From Bacillota bacterium (GTDB lineage Bacteria; Bacillota; Clostridia; Peptostreptococcales; Anaerovoracaceae), in the NCBI GenBank assembly GCA_029006195.1, contig JAQXGH010000033.1, positions 1 to 32,443 on the forward strand: a stretch of DNA of 32,443 bases, read 5' to 3'. The stretch's first letter is position 1. The number at the start of each line of letters is the position of its first letter. Under the pieces are notes generated by a model. The model saw only the letters and a list, made by a program, of their open reading frames with translations, had not been told where the DNA came from and did not search any database. The position numbers and the translations under genes are program-made. Shown piece after piece: positions 24,759-32,443 of the stretch.

Positions 24759-24787
24759 ATTCTACATCTATCTTTTATTCATTTCAA
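24759..24787 (-). promoter_or_regulatory. Promoter of the 6S RNA
   Basis: Minus strand TTGAAA (24782-24787), 17-base spacer, TAGAAT (24759-24764). It predicts a start near 24752, which coincides with the 5' end expected from the RNA fold. It is probably also the main promoter for the FNT-cdd-polA-coaE genes, since no other fits between the 6S RNA and the FNT start. Confidence 0.7.
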
Positions 24788-24797
24788 CAACCGTAGC

Positions 24798-24830
24798 AAA
24801 AAAATAAAAAGGACTGATTAAAACAGTCCC
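24798..24830 (-). terminator. Terminator after the YebC-family gene
   Basis: Minus strand GGACTG, 7-base loop, CAGTCC (24824-24829 with 24811-24816), then a T-rich run of 13 bases broken by one A. It starts about 13 bases after the stop and isolates the YebC gene from the 6S promoter. Confidence 0.88.
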
Positions 24831-24842
24831 TTATATTATATC

Positions 24843-25574
24843 TTATTCGATTTCGTCTAAATCAACACTGCAGTTGTGATGAACTTTCTGAACGTCATCA
24901 TTTTCTTCAAGGATGTCAATCATCTTCTTAAGTCTCTTAAGATCCTTTTCATCCTTAGGTGCAGCTTCCATTGATGGAACGAATTCAACTTCTGCTTCTA
25001 CGAAAGCATAACCTGCATCAGTAAGTGCTCCATGAACGTCATTGAATGCTGCAGGTTCAGTATAGATTACGAAGCTGTCTTCGTTAACTTCCATATCATC
25101 AGCGCCTGCTTCGAGAGCTGTTTCCATAAGTGCATCTTCGTCGATTTCGTCAGTCTTTTCGATTACGAGAACGCCCTTTCTTGAGAACATGTATGATACG
25201 CAGCCCTGAGTACCCAGGTTACCACCGTGCTTATCGAATGATGATCTTACTGCAGCCGTAGTTCTGTTAGTGTTATCTGTAAGTGCTTCTACGATAACAG
25301 CTACACCGCCGATACCATAACCTTCGAATGAAAGTTCAGTATAAGTAGCGCCTTCGAGTTCGCCAGTACCCTTCTTGATAGCTCTCTTGATATTTTCGTT
25401 AGGCATACCGATAGCTTTAGCCTTTTCTATAGCAACTCTCAGTGTTGCGTTATATTCAGGATCACCACCTGCCTTAGCTGCAACTATGATCTGTCTTCCA
25501 TACTTAGTGAACATTGCAGAACGCTTGGAGTCCTGCGCTGCCTTTCTTCCTGCAATTGTACCGTGTCTTCCCAT
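24843..25574 (-). CDS. YebC/TACO1-family protein (translation or transcription factor)
   Basis: A 243-residue YebC-family protein. Members were long annotated as transcriptional regulators (PmpR); relatives, including mitochondrial TACO1, act in translation, for example of proline-rich stretches. The N-terminal GRHGTIAGRKAAQDSKRSAMFTK block (residues 2-24) replaces the common AGHSKWANIKHKK form. The rest is canonical: GMPNENIKRAIKKGTG near 57-72, YEGYG-like FEGYGIGGVAVIVEALTDN, and GGNLGTQGCVSYMF. AAGGAGGTG lies upstream of the ATG. The gene is alone between its own promoter and terminator. The choice between DNA and ribosome as its target cannot be made from the sequence. Confidence 0.93.
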   Translation of the reverse strand: MGRHGTIAGRKAAQDSKRSAMFTKYGRQIIVAAKAGGDPEYNATLRVAIEKAKAIGMPNENIKRAIKKGTGELEGATYTELSFEGYGIGGVAVIVEALTDNTNRTTAAVRSSFDKHGGNLGTQGCVSYMFSRKGVLVIEKTDEIDEDALMETALEAGADDMEVNEDSFVIYTEPAAFNDVHGALTDAGYAFVEAEVEFVPSMEAAPKDEKDLKRLKKMIDILEENDDVQKVHHNCSVDLDEIE

Positions 25575-25620
25575 GGAGACACCTCCTTCTTCGATATTTT
25601 ATTTGATAATTAACGCAACT

Positions 25621-25649
25621 ATTTTACACGAAAAATCACAACATTTCAA
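25621..25649 (-). promoter_or_regulatory. Promoter of the YebC-family gene
   Basis: Minus strand TTGAAA (25644-25649), 17-base spacer, TAAAAT (25621-25626), about 45 bases before the ATG. No terminator is visible between the activase stop and this promoter, so read-through may add to it. Confidence 0.65.
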
Positions 25650-25661
25650 TAGGAGATTGTC

Positions 25662-28600
25662 TTACTCTTGATTCTTAGACTTTTCTTCAAGGTTTTTGTG
25701 TGCTGTAGTCATCATCAGCTTGATTCTATTAAGCTGATTTACGTGTGAAGCACCTGGGTCATAGTCGATAGCAACAATGTTTGCCTGAGGGCTGAATTTT
25801 CTCATTGCCTTCATCATGCCCTTTCCTGTTACATGGTTTGGCAGACATGCAAAAGGCTGCAGACAAGCGATGTTTTCTACGCCATTGCTGATCAGTTCAA
25901 CCATTTCACCTGTAAGGAGCCAGCCTTCGCCGCACTGATTACCAAGTGAGACTACCTGAGATGCAGCTTCAGCAGTAACCTCTATGTAAGCAGGTTCTTC
26001 GAATCTCTTTGATTCTCTAAGAGCCTTTCTGGCAGGTGCTCTCATGCTTTCAAGAACCTTAATTGAAATCTTATTGCCAACCATTGACTTCCATGTTCCT
26101 GAAAGATGCTGATAATTAAATTCCTTATTGTACATTCCATAAAGCAGGAAGTCCATAAGATCGAGTACTACAGCTTCGCCGCCTTCTGATTCGATAACAT
26201 CAACGATATCGTTATTTGCTGTAGGATGATACTTAACCAGAATTTCTCCAACTACACCAACCCTTGGCTTCTTGATATCTCTAAGCTCAAGTTCGTCGAA
26301 GTCCATGCATATACCCTTGCAGTTCTTCTTAAATTCTTTCCAGTTACCGTTAATTACATTCTCAATAGCGATCTTATTCCACTTTTCATAGAGAGCGTTA
26401 GCAGAGCCAGGCACGACTTCATATGGTCTTGTTGAATAAAGAACTCTCATAAAGAGGTCTCCATATACAATGGCCATCATACCTCTCTTGATAAGTTTAG
26501 GTTCCAGAAGGTTAAATCCAGGATTGCTTTCAAGTCCTGCAACGTTAACTGATACTACTGGAATCTGAGGCATTTCCAGATCCTTAAGAGCCTTTCTCAG
26601 GAGTGCTACATAATTTGATGCTCTGCACTGACCGCCTGTCTGTGACATGAAAATTGCTGTCTTATTAAGATCATAGTCTCCTGACTTAAGCGCAGCGATA
26701 GTCTGTCCAAGTGATACGATAGTTGGATAACATGCATCGTTATTAATATACTTAAGGCCTTCGTCTACAGCGTGAACACTTACAGGAGGAAGCTGTTTAC
26801 AGTTATATCCAACTGAGCTTACAGCAGCTTCTACCAGATTCCAGTGAATTGGTGACATCTGAGGCATGAGAAGCGTATAACCGCTGTCTCTCATTTCTTC
26901 TGTGAAGTATGCTCTTTCGTATGGTGAATTGTCAGGCTTAGCCTTAACCTCTCTCTTATCTCTTTCTGAGATAGCAGCCTTAAGTGATCTGATTCTGATC
27001 TTAGCTGCACCAAGGTTAGAACCTTCGTCGATCTTAAGAACTGTATAGAGTTTATTGTTCTTATGACAGATTTCTTCAACCTGATCTGTAGTAACTGCAT
27101 CAAGGCCGCATCCGAATGAGTTAAGCTGAATGATCTCAACATCATTTCTTGTTCCTGCGAATGTTGCAGCTCTATAAAGTCTTGAGTGATACATCCACTG
27201 GTCAAGTACTCTGATAGGTCTTTCAAGCGTAGCTCTATGTGCTACCGAATCCTCTGTCAGAACAATCATTCCAAATGAATTGATCATCTTATCCATACCG
27301 TGATTAATTTCAGGATCAATATGATATGGTCTGCCTGCTAAAATGATGCACTTGATGCCGTGCTCCTCAGCAAATGCTAAGGCTTCATCGCCGGCTCTTC
27401 TAATATCATCATGGAATCTCTGATCTTCCATTCTAGCCAATTTAACGGCAGTTCTGATTTCAGTCCTTGTAACCTTAATTCCTGAATCCTGCAGAACTGT
27501 TAAGAGCTCCTTCATCAGTCGTTCGTCATCATCATATGGAAGGAACGGATGCAGAAATTCAACATCATTTTCATCGATAGTTTCATCCATATTGTTAGCG
27601 ATTACTTCAGGATAAGTTGCTACGATAGGACAGTTGTAATGATTAGGCTGTGACTTATCTTCTACTCTTTCATAGTTAATGCTTGGATAGAAAATAAGCT
27701 TATGACCATCATCTATAAGTGATTTAATGTGTCCGTGAACAAGCTTAGCAGGATAACATGCTGTATCTGATGAAATAGTATCCATTCCCTTGGCATAAAG
27801 CGACTTCTTTGACTGTGGTGACAGGATTACTCTGAAACCAAGCTGTGTAAAGAAAGTGAACCAGAACGGATAGTTTTCGTACATGTTAAGTACTCTAGGA
27901 ATAGCAATAGTACCTCTAGTTGCCTGTTCTTCTGTTAATGGTTCGTAATCAAATACTCTCTCATATTTATACTGGTAGAGGTTAGGGATATCGTTAGTAA
28001 TTTCAGTCTTACCTTCACCCTTTTCACATCTGTTACCAGTAATGAGTCTAGTACCGTCTGCGAACTTATTTATAGTCAGAAGGCAGTTGTTTTCACATGC
28101 CTTACATCTTGTTGTTGAAGTTTCAACGTTGAAGTTATCAAGTTCTTCAAGTCCAATGATACTTGATTTGTGATTTTCGCCAAAATGTTCTTTAGCTATG
28201 AGTGCAGCACCATATGCTCCCATATGTCCTGAGATATCAGGTCTAACTACTTCCTTGCCAAGGATTTTCTCGATGCTCCTTAATACAGCATCGTTAAGGA
28301 AGGTGCCACCCTGTACAACGATTTTTTCGCCTGCATCATCAGGATTTCTGAGTTTGATAACCTTATAGAGTGCATTCTTGATTACTGAATATGATAAGCC
28401 GGCAGAAATATCGCCAATTGTTGCGCCTTCTTTCTGTGCCTGCTTAACCTTAGAGTTCATGAATACTGTGCATCTAGTACCAAGGTCAACGGGGCCTTTT
28501 GCAAAAAGTGCTTCCTTAGCGAAGTCTGGAACGCTCATTTCTACTGACTTGGCATATGTTTCGATAAATGATCCGCATCCTGATGAACATGCTTCGTTGA

Positions 28601-29909
28601 GCATAATGTCATAAAGTGCATTATCCTTGATTTCCATACACTTCATATCCTGTCCACCAATGTCCAGGATAAATTCAACGCCAGGAAGGAATTCTTCAGC
28701 AGCCTTGTAATGAGCCATTGTTTCAATTTCGCCCATATCGACTTTAAATGCTGCCTTGATGAGATTTTCGCCATAACCTGTTACAGCTGATCCCCCGATA
28801 TATGTGCCTTCTGGCATATGCTCATAAACTTCACGGAGCATTTCCATAATAGGAGCAATCGGCTTACCTCTATTACTTCTGTAGAATGAGTACAGAATGT
28901 TTTTATCATCATCCATAAGTACAGCCTTGGTTGTAGTTGAACCAGCATCTATACCCAGGAATAATCTACCTGTAGCTTCTTCAAGTGGCTTTCTCTTTAC
29001 TTTAGCCTTATCATGTCTAGTCTTGAATTCTTCGTAATCAGCTTCATCCTTAAAGAGCGGTTCGATTCTAGCTGTATCACTGAGCTCAGTCTGATCAGCA
29101 TCCTGAAGCTTTGTCATGATTTCTTCGAGGTTTGTATGTTCATACTTTTCTGCTAAGAATGCTGCGCCCATTGCAACGAAGAGTTTACCGTTTTCAGGGA
29201 AAATAACATCTTCATCAGCAATGTTGAGTGTTTCGATGAATCTGGCTCTAAGTTCTGAAAGGAATGAAAGCGGTCCGCCCAGGAATGCAATCTTACCCTT
29301 GATAGGATGACCACATGCAAGTCCGCTGATAGTCTGGTCTACTACAGCCTGGAATATTGAAGCGGCCAGGTTCTCTATCTTAGCGCCATCATTAATAAGC
29401 GGCTGAATATCTGTTTTAGCGAATACGCCACATCTTGCCGCAATTGGATATATAAGCGTATGCTTCTTTGACGCTTCGTTAAGTCCGTCAGCATCAGTAT
29501 TAAGAAGTACAGCCATCTGGTCTATAAATGCACCTGTACCACCGGCACAAGTACCGTTCATTCTCTGTTCTATAGTCTGTCCATAGAATGTTATCTTAGC
29601 ATCTTCTCCGCCAAGTTCTATGGCAGTATCGGTTTCTGGAATAAGTGTTTCAACAGCCTTGCTGCAAGCGATTACTTCCTGCTCAAATGGAACACCGATC
29701 AATTTGGCAATTGACAGACCGCCTGAGCCTGTAATAACAGCCTGGACATCCTGTGAACCGAATTCTTCATGAGCTTCCTTAATGAGCTCCTGAACCTTCA
29801 GAAAAGCATTAGACATGTGTCTTTCGTATCTGCTGTAGATAATGTTATTGTCGTCATCTAAAAACAGAAGTTTTACAGTTGTTGACCCAACATCTATACC
29901 TAATCTCAT
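25662..29909 (-). CDS. Giant tandem 2-hydroxyacyl-CoA dehydratase activase with dehydratase-like C-terminus
   Basis: A 1415-residue cytoplasmic iron-sulfur protein. Two ASKHA-fold activase (HgdC/BadF-like) domains come first: residues 1-255 (GIDVGSTTVKLLF) and about 316-580 (GIDAGSTTTKAVL). Each has two cysteines 39 residues apart (C121/C160 and C441/C480), the spacing of the cluster ligands C127/C166 in HgdC, so one chain may form a single bridging [4Fe-4S] site. A four-cysteine block (C602, C605, C609, C628) follows. Then come a DUF2229-like region from about 665 (IPRVLNMYENYPFW) and a C-terminal dehydratase-like region (PRVGVVGEILVKYHP near 1215, CLQPFACLPNHVTGKG near 1350). Such fusions are common in Clostridia but their substrate is not established. 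No hgdAB-like partners are nearby. ATG with GAGGAG upstream. Confidence 0.9.
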   Translation of the reverse strand: MRLGIDVGSTTVKLLFLDDDNNIIYSRYERHMSNAFLKVQELIKEAHEEFGSQDVQAVITGSGGLSIAKLIGVPFEQEVIACSKAVETLIPETDTAIELGGEDAKITFYGQTIEQRMNGTCAGGTGAFIDQMAVLLNTDADGLNEASKKHTLIYPIAARCGVFAKTDIQPLINDGAKIENLAASIFQAVVDQTISGLACGHPIKGKIAFLGGPLSFLSELRARFIETLNIADEDVIFPENGKLFVAMGAAFLAEKYEHTNLEEIMTKLQDADQTELSDTARIEPLFKDEADYEEFKTRHDKAKVKRKPLEEATGRLFLGIDAGSTTTKAVLMDDDKNILYSFYRSNRGKPIAPIMEMLREVYEHMPEGTYIGGSAVTGYGENLIKAAFKVDMGEIETMAHYKAAEEFLPGVEFILDIGGQDMKCMEIKDNALYDIMLNEACSSGCGSFIETYAKSVEMSVPDFAKEALFAKGPVDLGTRCTVFMNSKVKQAQKEGATIGDISAGLSYSVIKNALYKVIKLRNPDDAGEKIVVQGGTFLNDAVLRSIEKILGKEVVRPDISGHMGAYGAALIAKEHFGENHKSSIIGLEELDNFNVETSTTRCKACENNCLLTINKFADGTRLITGNRCEKGEGKTEITNDIPNLYQYKYERVFDYEPLTEEQATRGTIAIPRVLNMYENYPFWFTFFTQLGFRVILSPQSKKSLYAKGMDTISSDTACYPAKLVHGHIKSLIDDGHKLIFYPSINYERVEDKSQPNHYNCPIVATYPEVIANNMDETIDENDVEFLHPFLPYDDDERLMKELLTVLQDSGIKVTRTEIRTAVKLARMEDQRFHDDIRRAGDEALAFAEEHGIKCIILAGRPYHIDPEINHGMDKMINSFGMIVLTEDSVAHRATLERPIRVLDQWMYHSRLYRAATFAGTRNDVEIIQLNSFGCGLDAVTTDQVEEICHKNNKLYTVLKIDEGSNLGAAKIRIRSLKAAISERDKREVKAKPDNSPYERAYFTEEMRDSGYTLLMPQMSPIHWNLVEAAVSSVGYNCKQLPPVSVHAVDEGLKYINNDACYPTIVSLGQTIAALKSGDYDLNKTAIFMSQTGGQCRASNYVALLRKALKDLEMPQIPVVSVNVAGLESNPGFNLLEPKLIKRGMMAIVYGDLFMRVLYSTRPYEVVPGSANALYEKWNKIAIENVINGNWKEFKKNCKGICMDFDELELRDIKKPRVGVVGEILVKYHPTANNDIVDVIESEGGEAVVLDLMDFLLYGMYNKEFNYQHLSGTWKSMVGNKISIKVLESMRAPARKALRESKRFEEPAYIEVTAEAASQVVSLGNQCGEGWLLTGEMVELISNGVENIACLQPFACLPNHVTGKGMMKAMRKFSPQANIVAIDYDPGASHVNQLNRIKLMMTTAHKNLEEKSKNQE

Positions 29910-29961
29910 AGATTCTTTATCTCCTCTTCTTCTTACATATATATTTGATATAAATTAATTA

Positions 29962-29970
29962 ATTATATCA
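29962..29970 (-). promoter_or_regulatory. Extended -10 promoter of the activase fusion gene
   Basis: Minus strand TGATATAAT (perfect -10 with TGN extension) about 53 bases before the ATG; no good -35 is seen at 16-18 bases. It lies next to the divergent promoter of the cysteine-cluster gene. Confidence 0.45.
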
Positions 29971-29980
29971 CCCAAAATTT

Positions 29981-30008
29981 TTGATTGCTACATATTATGT
30001 GTTATAAT
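29981..30008 (+). promoter_or_regulatory. Promoter of the cysteine-cluster protein gene
   Basis: Plus strand TTGATT (29981-29986), 16-base spacer, perfect TATAAT (30003-30008) with TGT before it. About 52 bases of leader precede the TTG start. Confidence 0.65.
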
Positions 30009-30067
30009 CAAACAAAAAATAATAACCATAACATTAGATTTATTGATTAAAAAGGCGGTAAGCTAAA

Positions 30068-30703
30068 TTGAAAAGCACAATTACTAAAGAGAAATACCTG
30101 GAAATTTATGAAATGCTTAACAAAGTCTCACCTGTAGATTATGACTGTGGCAGATTATGTGAAGCGGCATGCTGTACATGTAACTTTGAACCCGATGACA
30201 TAGAATTCACTGCAGAAGGTGACGAAAATGCCGATAACTATATGGGCCTCTATCTCCTTCCCGGCGAAGAGAAGGTTTATGAGGACGACTTCGGTTCAAA
30301 CGAAGCTCACGATAACTGGATAAAATGGGGATCTATCAGAGCTGAAGATTATGAATACCCTGAAAGCTGGACTGGACGCGTTTACTTCATTGAATGTAAA
30401 ACGGCACCTAAGTGTAATCGCGAATATAGACCTATTCAGTGTCGCACTTTCCCTCTGGCTCCTCACATATCCGAAGACGACACCTTCCATGTAATAGTTA
30501 ATTGCGACCTTCTCCCTTATGAATGTCCGCTTCTTGAAAGTGCTTTCAATGATGACGGAGAATATGAACTCAACCAGGATTTTGTTGATGTAACATGGCA
30601 GGCTTGGAACGAGCTTGTTAAGGACCCTCTCATTTATGATCTAATAAAAATGGACTCCGATTACAGGATCGAAGATGATGCTGAAATCATAATCATGAAA
30701 TAA
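30068..30703 (+). CDS. YkgJ-like cysteine-cluster protein, function unknown
   Basis: A 211-residue soluble acidic protein I do not recognise beyond a YkgJ-like cysteine pattern. Cysteines sit in three groups: C27, C31, C35, C36 and C38 (CGRLCEAACCTC); C110, C116 and C125 (ECKTAPKCNREYRPIQCRTFP); and C146 and C153. The RxxQCRTFPL element matches the metal or iron-sulfur cluster proteins of the YkgJ/Fli family type. No membrane segment or signal peptide is present. The start is TTG at 30068 with AAGGCGG upstream; the next ATG (codon 16) has no ribosome site. It is divergent from the activase gene with adjacent promoters, so a role linked to iron-sulfur handling is possible but unproven. Confidence 0.75.
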   Translation: MKSTITKEKYLEIYEMLNKVSPVDYDCGRLCEAACCTCNFEPDDIEFTAEGDENADNYMGLYLLPGEEKVYEDDFGSNEAHDNWIKWGSIRAEDYEYPESWTGRVYFIECKTAPKCNREYRPIQCRTFPLAPHISEDDTFHVIVNCDLLPYECPLLESAFNDDGEYELNQDFVDVTWQAWNELVKDPLIYDLIKMDSDYRIEDDAEIIIMK

Positions 30704-30707
30704 TAAA

Positions 30708-30746
30708 AACCTCTTGTTTCTAAGCCGAAGCAAGAGGTTATTTTTT
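30708..30746. terminator. Bidirectional terminator between convergent genes
   Basis: Stem AACCTCTTG/CAAGAGGTT (30708-30716 with 30731-30739) with T-rich runs on both strands (TTATTTTTT on plus, TTTTTATTATTT on minus). The plus-strand T run reaches the stop codon of the MATE gene, so each gene uses the same hairpin. Confidence 0.9.
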
Positions 30747-32127
30747 AATGATGTGCGTTTAATGAAGGTCCTTCTTCACCTAGATGCTTAAGTTCTCTTT
30801 TATAAAGATGCATGAACGCGCATACGATGAAGAGTGTACCGATTATTTCTGCAAGCGGGAATGCAAGCCATACACCTGTAAGCCCTATAATCTTACCCAG
30901 AATAAATGCTACTGGGAGAATACCGATGAGCTGTCTGATCAGTGAACCGAAAAGGCTATAGAATCCATGTCCTGTTGCCTGGAAAACTGATGAAGTCATT
31001 ATTCCATATGCTGCAGGCAGGAAGCACCAGCTGATAGTTCTCATTGCAGGTACGCCCATATCGTACATGTCCTGATTATTCTGTGCATTAAATATTGAAA
31101 TAAGTTGGTAAGGGAATAACTGGAATACAATTACACCGATTACCATGATTGTAAATGCAAAAATGAACCCCTTCTTATAAGCTTCAAATAATCTCTTCTT
31201 ATCTCTAGCACCGTAGTTAAATCCTAAAATAGGAAGAACGCCTTGGTTAAGGCCGATTACAGGCATAAAGATGAATGACTGGATTCTTCCGTATATACCC
31301 ATAATGGCTACAGCTGTTTCTGAGAATGTACCCAGTATCATATTCAGGCAGAACTGCATTATTGACATAATGCACTGCATAAGGATAGCAGGGAAACCTA
31401 CAGCGTAGATATCCTTAGCAATTCTATTTTCCCATTTCCATCCTCTGAGTCTAACCTTAACTACATGATTCCCCTTAAAGAGCAGGAACTGTCCTAAAAT
31501 CATTGAGAACAGCTGTCCGATTACTGTAGCAATTGCAGCTCCAGTAACTCCCATTTCAGGGAAAGGTCCAACGCCGAATATAAGAAGCGGATCAAGTACG
31601 ATGTTTGTAACAGCTCCCAGGATACTGCAGAACATAGGGAACATCATGTTTCCTGTTGCCTGAAGAATCTTCTCTGAGATGATCTGAATGATAACAAAAA
31701 TTGAACCTATCATTACTATTGACAGATACTTGGTACCTTCAACAACTATATATTCAGTATTAGTCATTACGTTCATCAGCGGACCCGAACCGAAAATACC
31801 GAAAAGACAGAATGCAATCCAAGTAAAGAACGCAAGTCTGTAACCGTGGCTTGCTGCCAGGTTAGCTTCATCGATTTTCTTAGCTCCAAGTCTCCTGGCA
31901 ATAAGTGAATTAATACCTACGCCTGTACCGATGGCACATGACATCATAACCATCTGGACTGGGAAAATATAAGTTATAGCTGCCAGAGCATCTTCACCTA
32001 TTCTAGATACAAAGAAACTATCTACTACGTTATACATGGCCTGTATAAGCATTGAGATTATTGCAGGCCATGACATTGTTAAAATTAATCTACCAACGGG
32101 CATTGTGCCCATCTTATTTTCATGCAT
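30745..32127 (-). CDS. MATE-family efflux transporter
   Basis: Multidrug and toxic compound exporter driven by sodium or protons, in the cytoplasmic membrane. 460 residues with about 12 predicted membrane segments in two repeated halves. The N-terminal GTMPVGRLILTMSWPAIISMLIQAMYNVVDSFFVSRIGEDALAAI is typical of the clostridial DinF/NorM-like branch, with GTGVGINSLIARRLGAKK near 78-95 and the matching second-half GLNQGVLPILGFNYGARDKKR near 291-311. The ATG has GAGGTGA 6 bases upstream and a near-consensus promoter, so it is transcribed alone. The substrate cannot be predicted. Confidence 0.93.
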   Translation of the reverse strand: MHENKMGTMPVGRLILTMSWPAIISMLIQAMYNVVDSFFVSRIGEDALAAITYIFPVQMVMMSCAIGTGVGINSLIARRLGAKKIDEANLAASHGYRLAFFTWIAFCLFGIFGSGPLMNVMTNTEYIVVEGTKYLSIVMIGSIFVIIQIISEKILQATGNMMFPMFCSILGAVTNIVLDPLLIFGVGPFPEMGVTGAAIATVIGQLFSMILGQFLLFKGNHVVKVRLRGWKWENRIAKDIYAVGFPAILMQCIMSIMQFCLNMILGTFSETAVAIMGIYGRIQSFIFMPVIGLNQGVLPILGFNYGARDKKRLFEAYKKGFIFAFTIMVIGVIVFQLFPYQLISIFNAQNNQDMYDMGVPAMRTISWCFLPAAYGIMTSSVFQATGHGFYSLFGSLIRQLIGILPVAFILGKIIGLTGVWLAFPLAEIIGTLFIVCAFMHLYKRELKHLGEEGPSLNAHH

Positions 32128-32149
32128 AAATCTTCACCTCAAGTTATGC

Positions 32150-32178
32150 ATTATACCCCTATTGCTATAATTTGTAAA
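32150..32178 (-). promoter_or_regulatory. Promoter of the MATE transporter gene
   Basis: Minus strand TTTACA (32173-32178), 17-base spacer, perfect TATAAT (32150-32155), about 20 bases before the ATG. It is one of the strongest promoter matches in the window. No terminator is seen between htpG and it. Confidence 0.75.
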
Positions 32179-32198
32179 TGTGTAACGTAATAGTCTTA

Positions 32199-32443
32199 CT
32201 ATTCTGTCATAAGCTTGCAGACTTTGTTTGAAAATTCAACAGGATCCTCAACAGCCATTCCTTCAATCATAAGTGCCTGATTGTAAAGAATATAAGCATA
32301 TTCATCAAGTGATCCGTCTGCTGCCTTATGAGCCTTCTCAAGAGCGTCTAAAATAGCATGATCAGCATTGATTTCAAGAACCTTATCAGCATGCATTCCA
32401 CCTTCAGTTACAGGCATCTGGTTGAGAACTTTTTCCATTTCAA
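32199..32443 (-). CDS. htpG: Chaperone HtpG (Hsp90), C-terminal 80 residues (cut by window edge)
   Basis: The end of the bacterial Hsp90 gene; the reading frame is open past the right edge, so the apparent Met at 32438 is internal. MEKVLNQMPVTEGG, then VLEINADHAILDAL, the YAYILYNQALMIEG helix and EDPVEFSNKVCKLM match the C-terminal dimerisation domain of HtpG. The ATPase and middle domains are outside the window. The stop lies about 70 bases before the MATE start. Confidence 0.9.
   Translation of the reverse strand, partial: EMEKVLNQMPVTEGGMHADKVLEINADHAILDALEKAHKAADGSLDEYAYILYNQALMIEGMAVEDPVEFSNKVCKLMTE

Noticed and set aside
32180-32210. Terminator after htpG
   Set aside because: A small AATAGT/ACTATT hairpin overlaps the stop but is not followed by a T run.

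Overview
The window looks like part of the chromosome of a low-to-moderate GC Clostridia-type Firmicute, probably an anaerobe close to the Eubacteriales Family XIII/Anaerovoracaceae-like lineages. The lineage below class level is a guess. Supporting signs are the firmicute-style secDF fusion, HemZ, the Rel-MBL-HemZ-HisS-AspS order, a giant 2-hydroxyacyl-CoA dehydratase activase fusion typical of fermentative clostridia, AGGAGG-like ribosome binding sites, and several TTG and GTG starts. Nearly every gene lies on the minus strand. Only a TetR regulator and a small cysteine-cluster protein run the other way.

Reading along the minus strand from position 13088 down to 1 is one long housekeeping series: secDF, rel, an MBL-fold hydrolase, hemZ, hisS, aspS, nadD, yqeK, rsfS and leuS (cut by the window edge). 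Gaps are 12 to 32 bases or short overlaps. It joins protein export, the stringent response, three aminoacyl-tRNA synthetases, NAD synthesis and ribosome silencing. No T-box leader fits in front of any synthetase. Just upstream lies yajC with its own terminator, preceded by tRNA-Leu(CAA).

Positions 13784 to 19916 form an accessory-looking block bracketed by two tRNA-Leu genes (CAA and GAG). Inside are an orphan N6-adenine DNA methyltransferase, a membrane-anchored GH25 muramidase and a large RND exporter with an inserted coiled coil, in that order as one apparent operon. A TetR-family regulator is transcribed divergently. The intergenic region carries two mirror-image promoters in which each -10 overlaps the other's -35, lying within an inverted repeat that is the obvious TetR operator.

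Positions 19960 to 24544 hold coaE, polA, cdd and a formate/nitrite (FNT) channel gene as one operon. Directly upstream of the FNT gene is a previously gene-less 300-base stretch that I read as a 6S RNA gene. It has a promoter, a long rod with a central bubble, and the hairpin on the 3' side of the bubble. Further upstream are a YebC-family gene with its own promoter and terminator, and the 1415-residue tandem activase/dehydratase-like protein.

The right end holds a divergently transcribed cysteine-cluster protein, a bidirectional terminator, a MATE exporter with a near-consensus promoter, and the 3' end of htpG running off the edge. No CRISPR array, insertion sequence, integrase or phage gene is visible.
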